Positions 19,201 to 27,154 of a stretch of DNA of 64,000 bases are shown one piece after another. The stretch is from assembly GCA_963677185.1 (NCBI GenBank), contig OY781889.1, forward strand, positions 3,100,001-3,164,000, given 5' to 3'. The position numbers were made by a program, and so were the translations under genes. Below the pieces are notes generated by a model. That model saw only the letters and a list, made by a program, of their open reading frames with translations, did not search any database and was not told the DNA's origin. Each line of letters begins with the position of its first letter. The first letter of the stretch is position 1. Source of the DNA: G963677185 sp963677185. GTDB lineage: Bacteria; Bacillota; Syntrophomonadia; Syntrophomonadales; Syntrophomonadaceae.

Positions 19201-19549
19201 GCAGGTTTTGCTCAACCTGTTGAAAAACGCGGCTCAAGCATTATCCGAAGCCTCTGACTGGCAGGAAAAACCCCAAATAATCATTAGATGCTTCCGCGAG
19301 GGTAATATGGCAGTCATGGAAGTGGAAGATAATGGATCGGGAATGGACGAAGCCGTTAAAAGAAGAATATTCGAACCCTTTTTCACGACGAAGTCCGCCA
19401 GCGAGGGAACCGGTCTGGGCCTTTCCGTGGCTTACTTCATCATAACCCAAAATCATGGCGGGCAGATGATGGTCAATAGCATTCCCGGACATGGAGCCCG
19501 CTTTACTATCAAGATTCCATTTGAGGTTTCCGATAAACACACGGCATAG
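16292..19549 (+). CDS. Multi-PAS hybrid-free sensor histidine kinase
   Basis: A 1085-residue sensor kinase. PAS/PAC units run in series from residue 20 to about 800: LLSVVDFEGNFIKMND, LFENASEGIYQTTPEG, FINFLPDPTMAINTSG, IIDFLPDATLVIDEQ, IFEYAEWGVAIRSGDG and IIDSMPSLLVALDAD, six in all, several ending in the PAC phrase IRDITERK. HisKA has the phospho-acceptor His836 in GMAHEINNPLGG, and the HATPase domain has NLLKNAAQAL, EDNGSGM and GTGLGLSV. No membrane segment or receiver domain is present, so it is a soluble kinase. No response regulator gene is adjacent, making it an orphan; the NtrB-like His box suggests an NtrC-type partner elsewhere, perhaps at 2211-3686. Confidence 0.94.
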   Translation: MEDDHFFNISKDENRLIELEYFFKVYLDLLSVVDFEGNFIKMNDAWANTLGYSAKELETRNFYEFIHPDDVHATMEALSKLKAKGSFLNSVNRYRSSDGSYRFIEWRSYSDGRLIYSGARDITETKNLEDALKESEKRYRNLFENASEGIYQTTPEGRYLLMNPEFARMFGYDSPRDMIESVVNIGHQLYVDPGERERLKVLLQENDRVNGFEAEVYRRDGTKFWISINAHIVRNKDDSVRCFEGTNLDITARKIAEEELLKQYQQLQEREQELHDSERRLADFINFLPDPTMAINTSGQIVLWNQAIEAMTGIKTENILGKGNYEHALPFYSSRRPMLIDLVLKPEAEAEIDGKYRSLRRVGESIMAEARLPVVNGKPRFFSGKATPLYDSRGILAGAIETMHDITEHTLAEEELINQYHKLQEQEQALQDSRQRLADIIDFLPDATLVIDEQRKVVLWNRAIEKMTGIPKDQIISRGDYEYAIPFYGERRPMLVDMAIMSVDEYSEIKDKYDFVRREGDTLFCEVYVPKTYDGQGAYLLGSASRLQDLQGNTVGAIQSIRDITERKKHEDALKKWAQIFEYAEWGVAIRSGDGQSLEMINPAFARMHGFSSEEIIGLTLFDLYAPEERNEVMKHIHLAVQLGHHVFEARRLRKDGSSFPAIVDITAVKDSDGKPAYLIGHIRDITDRKQAEEERETLRHLLNTIIDSMPSLLVALDADTRVTQWNLEAARLTGIRSEDAIGRCFSELMPSFSLLEKDLHKALTEQKLVMLHRVRSIAVSKDNYFDVMIYPMAADAVNGAVIRIDDVSDKVRMDELMIQNEKMISVGGLAAGMAHEINNPLGGIIQGAQNIERRLDASLAANNETAKRLGIQLEQIQSYIQERKIDDFVAGIRESGIRASRIVQNMLQFSRASEYRHSSFRPETMLERSLELASSDYDLNRQYDFRHIEIVREYEPGLGMIICSDIEIEQVLLNLLKNAAQALSEASDWQEKPQIIIRCFREGNMAVMEVEDNGSGMDEAVKRRIFEPFFTTKSASEGTGLGLSVAYFIITQNHGGQMMVNSIPGHGARFTIKIPFEVSDKHTA

Positions 19550-19579
19550 AATCACTGGCAGTTAGTCATTAGGAACCGG

Positions 19580-22513
19580 CTATTTAATCAGGAATGAATC
19601 ATCAGCAATACCATTGAGCTTGGCTTCGCTGGAAGATTCAATGTATTCCACTTTTACCTCCTGGCCAGATACCGCAACCAGCAAGTGTCCGGCCGGCGGC
19701 AGAAATAGCCCATCCATGTAACTGTACGAAGCGGCGTTTTTAACATCATTGCCGGGATGGCCAGGCTGCGGAACAAGCTGGTATATTATTCCATCCAATT
19801 CCTGCCGGGCGTAAAAATGATCGTGTCCATGGAAAACGGCGTTCACACCGTTTTCAGTCAGAAGCTGGTGTATCGGCTTTCCCCATCCAGGCCGCATTTC
19901 ATCAAAGCCATAGCTTCCGTCGCTATTGCTGCCTCCCCATTCAAAGAATCTAGCAGCTTCTGCGCCTCCACGCGCATCCTTTCCATAGCCTCCCACAAGG
20001 TTATGGACAAATACGAATTTGTATCGGGAAGTGCTGTTTTCCAATGTTTCCTTCAGCCAGTCATACTGCTCTCTGCCCAGCGTATAGCTCCATCCATCGT
20101 CGCTGCTGCGAGCTTTCTTTTCGGAAAACCAGAAAGGATCAAGCATTATAAATAGCGCGTCACCCCAGTTATAGGCATAGTAATTGCCCTGGCCGGGCAG
20201 GCTTCCCGAATAGAAACCATCCGGGGAGGGATTGGGGAAATAAGCAAGCCGCGCCCGGGAGGCCCAGGCGGCAATATCGTTCCCGCTCCTGGTCATGTTC
20301 CAGCCGCATTCGCCCTCATGATTGCCGTTGACCAGGAACAGCGGTACTGACCCGCCGATGCGGGCGAACAGTCCTCGGTCTTCCAGATATCTCCGAATGG
20401 TTGTTTCTTCGGTTTTGGCCAGCTTTTCGCCCATGAAAGTATCGCCCAGGTCGATGTGAAAATCAGGGCTTTCAGCCGCTATATTGTCCAGAGTGGTTTG
20501 ATACAGCTCCAAATTGGTATTTTCATCGCGATGTGAATCGGCTTGAACGGTAAATTTGAAAGATTCTCCAGCGGCGCGTTCAGTATGGAATGTGCCAGCT
20601 TGTTTGGAAATATATTCGGCTTCAGCCGTGGTGCGCATCATCATGCGGTATGAATACTCCGTGTCGGGCAATAACCCCTGCAGGATGGCTTCGATAATAT
20701 CGCCTTCCTTATAGCCATGAGGCACTGTAGAGGCGCCAAAGGCGGTTCCGGCGGGCCCATATTCGAAATACGCTTCACAGTCGGATTCTGCCAGGGCCTT
20801 CAGCAATATAGAGTCATCGGAAGGACATCCCAGGATAATCCCTCCGGCATTATCTATTGAGATTGGCTCTATCGCTGTCCCGTTTTTACCGGCGGCGGGT
20901 TCTGTCTCGGCGGCACCCGGCACGGCTGCGGCAAACAAGCTTATCACAGAGCACCCCGTATTATAGATCCATTGTTTGAACTCATCCCAGATTCCGGCGC
21001 CGGAGCCCATTGCTGATTTTGCGGCTTTCGGTTCTTTTTTACTGCCCTCCATGCTGGAATAGGTGCTGAAATCATCCGAGACCCCGTTTAATACCTCGAC
21101 CCTGTGTTCCGGATCCACAGTGTAGCTGTAGACCACCCCGGTATTCCCCTCCTGTGGCGCGCTGGAAACGTAGTAGCTTCTGTAATAGTCAACCTGAACA
21201 TTTTCCGGGGCAACACTTACCTTCAAATAACCTGAGTTAAGCAGCTTATCACTTTCCGGATAGGAGTTTTCATTGGATTGCCGGTCCGCAATTTTTTCCG
21301 CCGGCTTGGGCAGGGTCTGGTAGATGACGCCATCCACGTTTTCCCTGGCAAAAAGATGATCATGCCCTTGAAAGAAGATAGTAACGCCGGTGTCTTTCAT
21401 AATCTGCTGTATCGGCTTTCCCCAGCCCGGCCGCATTTGGTCAAATAGGTACCTGCCCTGGCGATCGTATCCGCCCCATTCGTAAAGGCTGGCTATTAAG
21501 GCCCCGCCCCTCATGTTGCCGATGGCATGGTGGGCAAAGACAAATTTATATTTGGCGGTGCTGTTCTCGAGAGTGCTCCTGAACCAATCATATTGTTCTT
21601 TGCCCAGGGTCCATCCCCATCCGTCCTTGCTTTCATACGGCTCCATGGTTGTATAGCGGTAGGGATCAATGGAAACATACAGCGCGTCTCCCCAGGTAAA
21701 GGCATAATAGTTCTGGGGCTGACCCACTCCCTTTTCGCTTTCCGCGTTGCCGCTATAGAATTCATCCGGAAGCGGATTGGGATAAAACGCCGTTCTAGCC
21801 CGGGTGGCCATGGCGGCAAGATTATTGGATGTCCCGTCCAAAAGGAACCCATTTTCGCCTTCATGATTGCCTATAGTCAGGTAGAGGGGGGCAGACCTGG
21901 CGACAATGCTAATGAACGGCAGCTGCTGTGTATATGTGGATAATATCTGCTCATATTTCGGCGCCTGCCCGTCCTTGCCCTGGTCATTCAGGAATGTGTC
22001 GCCAAGATCGAACATGAAGTCAGGATTTTGGGCTGCCATGGACTCCATTGACTGCCTGTACAGTTCTTTATCGGCCTTGTTCAGCAGATGCGAATCGGAT
22101 TGAACCACGAAACGGTAAGATTCCCCTGTCAAGGCTGGCGTCCGGAAGCTGTATTCCGGTGTGCATTCGTAGCTTTCCCCGCCTTCGCCAGCAAAGAACA
22201 GGCGATAATAATAGGCCTGTCCTGGCTCCAGGCCATCCATGACAACAACGGCCGGCTTCAGCGCTGATGCCTGGGCTTCAACACTTTTGTGCGTGTAGAC
22301 ATTGCTTTGCACGCCCCATGACAGGTAGACGCGGCTGCCGCCATTTGCGGTAATGCTGGCTGTGATAGAGGTATTGTCCGCCCGGCCTAGAATGATGGCC
22401 CCGTCGAAAACCGAGTCCAAATAAGCCGCCTGGCTTATTACCGGATGAGCATATGCAAGCATGGATATTATGCACATCATGGTCATCAAGATTTTTAATC
22501 GCGGGTATTTCAT
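19580..22513 (-). CDS. Secreted double metallophosphoesterase (purple-acid-phosphatase-like, tandem duplication)
   Basis: A 977-residue protein from the ATG at 22513, chosen because GGAG precedes it and it opens a signal peptide (MKYPRLKILMTMM then a hydrophobic run to VISQA). It has two full copies of the same module, about 30-470 and 560-975. Each has a fibronectin-like N-terminal domain followed by a calcineurin-like phosphoesterase. Metal motifs are complete in both: DSH, DLGDTF, GNHEGE, FAHH or FVHN, and GHDHFYAR-type. Phosphate-ester hydrolysis outside the cell is expected; the substrate is unknown. It is the last gene of a minus-strand run with the lipoprotein, kinase and regulator upstream. 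Confidence 0.88.
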   Translation of the reverse strand: MKYPRLKILMTMMCIISMLAYAHPVISQAAYLDSVFDGAIILGRADNTSITASITANGGSRVYLSWGVQSNVYTHKSVEAQASALKPAVVVMDGLEPGQAYYYRLFFAGEGGESYECTPEYSFRTPALTGESYRFVVQSDSHLLNKADKELYRQSMESMAAQNPDFMFDLGDTFLNDQGKDGQAPKYEQILSTYTQQLPFISIVARSAPLYLTIGNHEGENGFLLDGTSNNLAAMATRARTAFYPNPLPDEFYSGNAESEKGVGQPQNYYAFTWGDALYVSIDPYRYTTMEPYESKDGWGWTLGKEQYDWFRSTLENSTAKYKFVFAHHAIGNMRGGALIASLYEWGGYDRQGRYLFDQMRPGWGKPIQQIMKDTGVTIFFQGHDHLFARENVDGVIYQTLPKPAEKIADRQSNENSYPESDKLLNSGYLKVSVAPENVQVDYYRSYYVSSAPQEGNTGVVYSYTVDPEHRVEVLNGVSDDFSTYSSMEGSKKEPKAAKSAMGSGAGIWDEFKQWIYNTGCSVISLFAAAVPGAAETEPAAGKNGTAIEPISIDNAGGIILGCPSDDSILLKALAESDCEAYFEYGPAGTAFGASTVPHGYKEGDIIEAILQGLLPDTEYSYRMMMRTTAEAEYISKQAGTFHTERAAGESFKFTVQADSHRDENTNLELYQTTLDNIAAESPDFHIDLGDTFMGEKLAKTEETTIRRYLEDRGLFARIGGSVPLFLVNGNHEGECGWNMTRSGNDIAAWASRARLAYFPNPSPDGFYSGSLPGQGNYYAYNWGDALFIMLDPFWFSEKKARSSDDGWSYTLGREQYDWLKETLENSTSRYKFVFVHNLVGGYGKDARGGAEAARFFEWGGSNSDGSYGFDEMRPGWGKPIHQLLTENGVNAVFHGHDHFYARQELDGIIYQLVPQPGHPGNDVKNAASYSYMDGLFLPPAGHLLVAVSGQEVKVEYIESSSEAKLNGIADDSFLIK

Positions 22514-22618
22514 TTCATTACACTCCTGCCCGGGATTGTAGATTCGCAGCGCCAATGCGCTGCCGTTTATGTATCGGCAAAGAAAGCTGGCGTTGCTTCC
22601 TTTGCCCTGGTGCGCCCC

Positions 22619-24061
22619 CTAATCCTTGGGTGGTTTGTCGGACGGTTTATCCGGCTTGTTGGATGGTTTATCGGGTTTGTCCGGCTTGTTATCTTTTGCT
22701 GAAGTCCCGAAACCTGCTGGCGGGATTGTCTGCCCCTCATCATCGGGTACCGTCCCCGTTCCGAACAAGTAGTCCGTGTTCGGCAACGCGGGCATTTGAA
22801 TCGGTGTAGACCACAGATAGGCCCCCTCTGGCACCACATCCAGGTCGCGAAGAGCAACCAATTGAGTGCGCTGCTCATCAGTAAGGCTTGCATTTACCTG
22901 GGAAAAGCGCTTCGCGTAGAGAGCGGACATTTGTCCATCCAGTTCCCCGTAACTCTCGATTAGCTGGTAGACCTTTGCCTGGTCAATCTGTTCACCGTTC
23001 ATGCTCTTACGGAGTTCAGCGGCTATATCGGTCCTAATCGTAGCAATTTCATTCAATGCCGGTCTCTGTTCCTCTATGATTCCTGTAATCAGAGCTCGTT
23101 GCTCTTCGTTGAGAATTTTCAGGAATTCCTGGCCTTTGTCTCCAGTAGTGGAGGTGCTGATAAAGTAATCGGGATTATTCATGGCCGGATAATCTTTCAT
23201 ATAGAAACCACCAAAATAAGTCCCGTGGCGTTCCGGGCAAAAATACACATCGGCGTCTACACTGCCTTTATACCAGGAAAACATCTCACTAGTGTAGGTC
23301 ATAACCGCTACAAATTCCATATTGCTCATGCTCTGCTTGAACTCTTGATCCTCTTCAACTACCGGCCAGGTAGAGGAATCATTGAATTTCATGTCCTCCA
23401 GGTAAGCCTTCTGCTCATCCGTAAAAGAAGCGATTATGCCTCCCACGACGACAGCCCGCTTGTAGCTCAGTTCAGCGTCGGTTTTATAAAGGCTTGCTGT
23501 ATATTCCGCCACCCTCTGTTCATCCAGTCCGTCCGATCCGTCCGGGATCTGACCTTCCAAACTGCGGCGAAATGAGTTCATCAGCGGGAAACGATTATAA
23601 GCGAATTCGATATATAAGGGCGCCTGCTCCCTGGCAAGGGCCACCAGCTGGTCCTTTTGCTCATCATTTAGAATATAGATGACGTTGTTGGCAGCCTTGG
23701 TTAAAAAGGTTGTATTGTGGCCATATCCGGCTATATCAACATCCCGCATATATTGAAAGCCAAAGAAATCAGCTACTTTGCCCGGCGGCATGAATGTATC
23801 GGCACCGGAGCTGCCTGTTATAAATGCCAGCCCGCTGAACGCGATGGTTGACAGCTGGGCATTGTCGCTCATGGCTTGTTCCAAAGAATACTGGTTAGCG
23901 GCCTGATTATTCGCTTTTTGCTCCTGTGCGGACAGCTGTTCGTTTTGTTTCGCCCCTTTGCCAGATAATAGCCCGGTTATGGGTGAGGCTTGACAGCCGG
24001 TTGACGAAAAACAGCCCAGGATAAGAACCGCAATAACAAGCAGTGTCAACGGTTTCTTCAT
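22619..24061 (-). CDS. Lipoprotein with duplicated domain and LTxEQ-type helices, unknown function
   Basis: The 480-residue product begins with a lipoprotein signal (hydrophobic 5-17, lipobox SSTGC, Cys23). The mature part looks like a tandem duplication: residues about 90-225 and 275-405 share an aromatic block (FFGFQYMRD against YFGGFYMKD) and paired helices starting LNDEQKDQLV, FTDEQKAYL, LNEEQRALI and LTDEQRTQLV. These echo the LTxxQ helices of the periplasmic CpxP/Spy proteins, although overall identity cannot be claimed. The tail is a Lys-Pro-Asp repeat (KPDKPDKPSNKPDKPSDK) that may span or bind the wall. It lies 105 bp before the double phosphoesterase and 99 bp after the sensor kinase. 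Confidence 0.7.
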   Translation of the reverse strand: MKKPLTLLVIAVLILGCFSSTGCQASPITGLLSGKGAKQNEQLSAQEQKANNQAANQYSLEQAMSDNAQLSTIAFSGLAFITGSSGADTFMPPGKVADFFGFQYMRDVDIAGYGHNTTFLTKAANNVIYILNDEQKDQLVALAREQAPLYIEFAYNRFPLMNSFRRSLEGQIPDGSDGLDEQRVAEYTASLYKTDAELSYKRAVVVGGIIASFTDEQKAYLEDMKFNDSSTWPVVEEDQEFKQSMSNMEFVAVMTYTSEMFSWYKGSVDADVYFCPERHGTYFGGFYMKDYPAMNNPDYFISTSTTGDKGQEFLKILNEEQRALITGIIEEQRPALNEIATIRTDIAAELRKSMNGEQIDQAKVYQLIESYGELDGQMSALYAKRFSQVNASLTDEQRTQLVALRDLDVVPEGAYLWSTPIQMPALPNTDYLFGTGTVPDDEGQTIPPAGFGTSAKDNKPDKPDKPSNKPDKPSDKPPKD

Positions 24062-24160
24062 AAAAAGTCATCCTCTCAAACATATTCCAGTTAACTGCAG
24101 CGCTGCTTATATCCTGATCATGCCATGGTTTTGTGAAATCCCGGTGAAAACACTTTTATG

Positions 24161-25597
24161 TCAACCTTCATCCGGCAGTTTCGCAGTTCTAGAGCAGGGA
24201 ATATCTGCATAAAACAGTACCCCGTCCTCAAGGTTGAAGGCGCCGGCCGTTCCGCCATGCAGACCGGCAATAAGCTTGACTATGGAAAGACCCAGGCCGT
24301 GTCCTCCATATAAGCGGGTTCTGGCTTTATCCACTTTATAAAACACATCCCAAATCCGTTCCATTTCCGCTGTAGGCACCGCCGGGCCAGTGTTAAAAAC
24401 CGATATCCGCACTGCGCAGCCGGTATTTTCCGCCCCGATCTCCACCCGTTTGGCCCCATCAGTATGGTCAATGGCGTTGATCATGAAATTGTTCATAATC
24501 CGCTCCAGGAGTTCCTGGTCACCTTTAACGGTCAGATTCCCCTCCCGCCGGATCTCCAGCTGTATGCCCCTTTCCTCCAGCACCGGGGCAAAGCGCTCTG
24601 CGCATATTTGGACCAATCCGCCCAAGTCCAGGCTGAAGGACTGTATCTGAAACGTTCCTGATTCCAGCATGGACAGGTTAAGCAGTTCCTGGACCAGGCG
24701 ATCCATGCGGTCACATTCCTCGGCAATAACCGTGCAATAACGGTCTCCTGTATCCTTGTCCTGTGCAACTCCGAATTTGAGGCCTTCAGCATAACCTTTC
24801 ACTACTCCTATTGGGGTTTTCAATTCATGGGAAATGTTCCTCACCAGCTGCTTGCGCCGCTCCACATCCTGCTGAAGGGCCGCCAGGCTGTTATTCAGCT
24901 TTTCGGCCATGTTATTAATGCTTCTTCCCAGGCTGCCCAATTCGTCAGCGGAATCGAAGCCTACCTTGCGATTAAAATCCAGGTTCGAGATGGACTCAGC
25001 AACGCCGCTCATCTCGATGATTGGCGCAGTCAGCTTCTTGGAGAAATAGAACATGGAAAAGCCTCCAGCCAGTATTATAAAAAGGCCGGCCAGGACGTAG
25101 AATTGGTTGGCTATAGCCACACTTTCCTGTATGCCTTTCATTGACTTTTTTAGAATGATGTATTCGCCGGCATTCATCCGGGAAACAAAGACCAGCCGCG
25201 GGGGTTCGTCAGTGGGTTTTTCAATAACCTGGTATATAAAGCCGCCCTGCAGAATAACCGAGTTTTCCCGGATAATCTGTTCTATTTCACCTGGCAGGCG
25301 CCGAGCATCGGAATCCTGTTTTTCGGGAAAGGAATTGCAGATGGCGTTAAGGCTAGCATCGGCAATGGTGCAGTTTATTCCATCAACCCGGTCGATCTGG
25401 TTGATAAAAGGGACAATACCGCCGGGACGCTGTGTGTACTCGCTGCTTATTTCCCCGGCGGTCTGCTCCATAATGCTCTTGTTCTTATAAATGTAATATC
25501 GCTCTAGAAAAACCGCATTCAGCAGGATGCCCGCAGCCACCAGGACAACCGTAAACAGGGTGAAAAAGAAGAAAAGTTTTGTGCGAATAGTTTTCAT
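24161..25597 (-). CDS. Membrane sensor histidine kinase with HAMP domain
   Basis: The 478-residue kinase has two membrane helices (about 9-30 and 166-184) enclosing a 135-residue extracytoplasmic sensor, then HAMP (185-240), HisKA with phospho-acceptor His257 in NISHELKTPIG, and HATPase with the N box (NNFMINAIDH) and GGHGLGLSIV. The layout is that of VanS/ResE/WalK-type kinases. It overlaps the upstream OmpR-type regulator by 4 bp, so the two are translationally coupled. Genes downstream code for a lipoprotein and an extracellular phosphatase, suggesting that the pair senses and responds to the envelope. Confidence 0.95.
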   Translation of the reverse strand: MKTIRTKLFFFFTLFTVVLVAAGILLNAVFLERYYIYKNKSIMEQTAGEISSEYTQRPGGIVPFINQIDRVDGINCTIADASLNAICNSFPEKQDSDARRLPGEIEQIIRENSVILQGGFIYQVIEKPTDEPPRLVFVSRMNAGEYIILKKSMKGIQESVAIANQFYVLAGLFIILAGGFSMFYFSKKLTAPIIEMSGVAESISNLDFNRKVGFDSADELGSLGRSINNMAEKLNNSLAALQQDVERRKQLVRNISHELKTPIGVVKGYAEGLKFGVAQDKDTGDRYCTVIAEECDRMDRLVQELLNLSMLESGTFQIQSFSLDLGGLVQICAERFAPVLEERGIQLEIRREGNLTVKGDQELLERIMNNFMINAIDHTDGAKRVEIGAENTGCAVRISVFNTGPAVPTAEMERIWDVFYKVDKARTRLYGGHGLGLSIVKLIAGLHGGTAGAFNLEDGVLFYADIPCSRTAKLPDEG

Positions 25598-26271
25598 GGT
25601 CCTGTCACCTCAAGCATATACCCGCTGCCGCGCACCGTTTTGACATATTTGCCACAACAACCCAGCTTGGCCCGCAGGGTCTTGATATGAGTGTCGATTG
25701 TTCTGATATCCCCTGCAAAATCGTATCCCCATACGCTTCCCAGGATCTGTTCACGGGTTAGTACGCGTCCCTGGTTGCGGACAAAGTAAAGCAGAAGGCT
25801 GTATTCTTTGCGATTGAGTTCAATAGCATCATTGCATACCGCTACCCGATGAGCTGCCTGGTTAATTGTTATATCACCTACAGCTATCTCTGCCAGGCGC
25901 TCCTTTTTAAGCTTGCGCAGCAAAGAATTCAGCCGGGCCACGAAAACCTCGTAACTGAATGGCTTGGAGATATAGTCATCGGCTCCTTTTTTCAAACCCT
26001 GAATCTGGTGCTTTTCTTCCTGCAAAGCAGTCAGCATAATAACCGGCGCTTCGGAATACTCGCGTATTTGCTTCAGCACAGCCCAGCCGTCGATGGCAGG
26101 CATCATTACATCCAGGATTACCAGATCGATATCGCCGGAGCCGAAGAAAACATCCAGGGCTTGTTGTCCATCGCACGCTTCCACTGGATAGTAGCCTTCT
26201 TTTCTGATTATGTCACAGATGAGATGGCGAAACACCTGGTCATCGTCAGCGACCATAACCTTGATATCCAT
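25594..26271 (-). CDS. OmpR/PhoB-family response regulator
   Basis: DNA-binding regulator of 225 residues. The receiver (1-120) has Asp9-Asp10-Asp11, phospho-acceptor Asp54 (VILDVMMP), Thr81-like LTAL and Lys103 (YISKPFS). The winged-helix domain (about 127-225) carries the family marks RKEYSLLLYF, GRVLTREQIL and DTHIKTLRAKLG. It overlaps the sensor kinase gene by 4 bp. A likely target is its own cluster (kinase, lipoprotein, double phosphoesterase), which is all on the same strand, but no repeated operator was identified. Confidence 0.95.
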   Translation of the reverse strand: MDIKVMVADDDQVFRHLICDIIRKEGYYPVEACDGQQALDVFFGSGDIDLVILDVMMPAIDGWAVLKQIREYSEAPVIMLTALQEEKHQIQGLKKGADDYISKPFSYEVFVARLNSLLRKLKKERLAEIAVGDITINQAAHRVAVCNDAIELNRKEYSLLLYFVRNQGRVLTREQILGSVWGYDFAGDIRTIDTHIKTLRAKLGCCGKYVKTVRGSGYMLEVTGP

Positions 26272-26335
26272 GCAAACCCTTCCCTGCTGGCGAGATCCGC
26301 TACGAGCCTATATATTCATCATATACTGTAGAGCT

Positions 26336-27073
26336 TTATTGTGAAATCTTTGTGAAAAAACCGGGACTTGTTCGGTAGCCGGCAATGCATGTCATCAGCC
26401 ACAATCCTCCGGCCGCAAATCCGGCCAGCACGTCACTTGGATAATGAACTCCCAGGTAAATCCTGCTCAGGCCTATGGCCAGGATCAGAGCCGCCAGAGC
26501 CACGACTGACAGCCATCTTATTTTTGCCGATTTGACATTGGTCCATATCAAATAAGCCAGCATGCCGTAAAATGCCAGGGAAATCATGGCGTGGCCGCTC
26601 GGAAAACTGTAACTGGTTTCAATTGCCAGGGGAAGGTCTTCAGGCCGCAGGCGGTGAAACTGCTGCTTCAAAAATTCGTTTAGCAGCCAGGCTCCCGTTA
26701 TTGATATGGCCGGCAGGAAGCTTTCCAGGGGGTTAAATTCGCGAATCCTTAAATAAAACGTGACCATTACGGCGATGGCGATCATTGCCGTAGCCGATCC
26801 GCAAAATGTCACTGCCTTAACGACTTCGGTTGCTGAAGGGCTGATATCTGCTCTGATCGCCTGGATTACGGGAATATCATTGGGGGCCGGGCCGGATACA
26901 GGAACAACCCGGGCAATCCCGGTGAATACGATAATACAGATAACAGCCAACAGGGCAACAGCAGCAGCATAAAACCTGAAAGAATTTGATACCTCGGTAT
27001 TCTTATTGTCATCACCAGGGTTGCTTTTATTTTCAGGAATGTTCCGCTTGCCGGGTTCAATATTGTTAATCAT
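26336..27073 (-). CDS. PAP2-family membrane phosphatase
   Basis: Integral membrane phosphatase of 245 residues related to undecaprenyl-diphosphate or phosphatidylglycerophosphate phosphatases. All three PAP2 catalytic motifs are present: K-x6-RP (KQQFHRLRP), PSGH (FPSGHAM) and SR-x5-H-x3-D (SRIYLGVHYPSD). Hydrophobic segments at about 40-58, 93-112, 125-140, 175-190, 195-212 and 220-235 fit the six-helix fold. The ATG at 27073 was preferred over a GTG at 27085 because AGGTGA lies 7 nt ahead. It is 64 bp upstream of the OmpR-type regulator, on the same strand, so it may be the first gene of the envelope cluster. Confidence 0.88.
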   Translation of the reverse strand: MINNIEPGKRNIPENKSNPGDDNKNTEVSNSFRFYAAAVALLAVICIIVFTGIARVVPVSGPAPNDIPVIQAIRADISPSATEVVKAVTFCGSATAMIAIAVMVTFYLRIREFNPLESFLPAISITGAWLLNEFLKQQFHRLRPEDLPLAIETSYSFPSGHAMISLAFYGMLAYLIWTNVKSAKIRWLSVVALAALILAIGLSRIYLGVHYPSDVLAGFAAGGLWLMTCIAGYRTSPGFFTKISQ

Positions 27074-27154
27074 ATGCCAGGTCACCTATTATTGACCTTT
27101 CGAAAATAAAATGTATTATATCATCTGAAAACTGCCTCCATGGCCTAATAAAAT

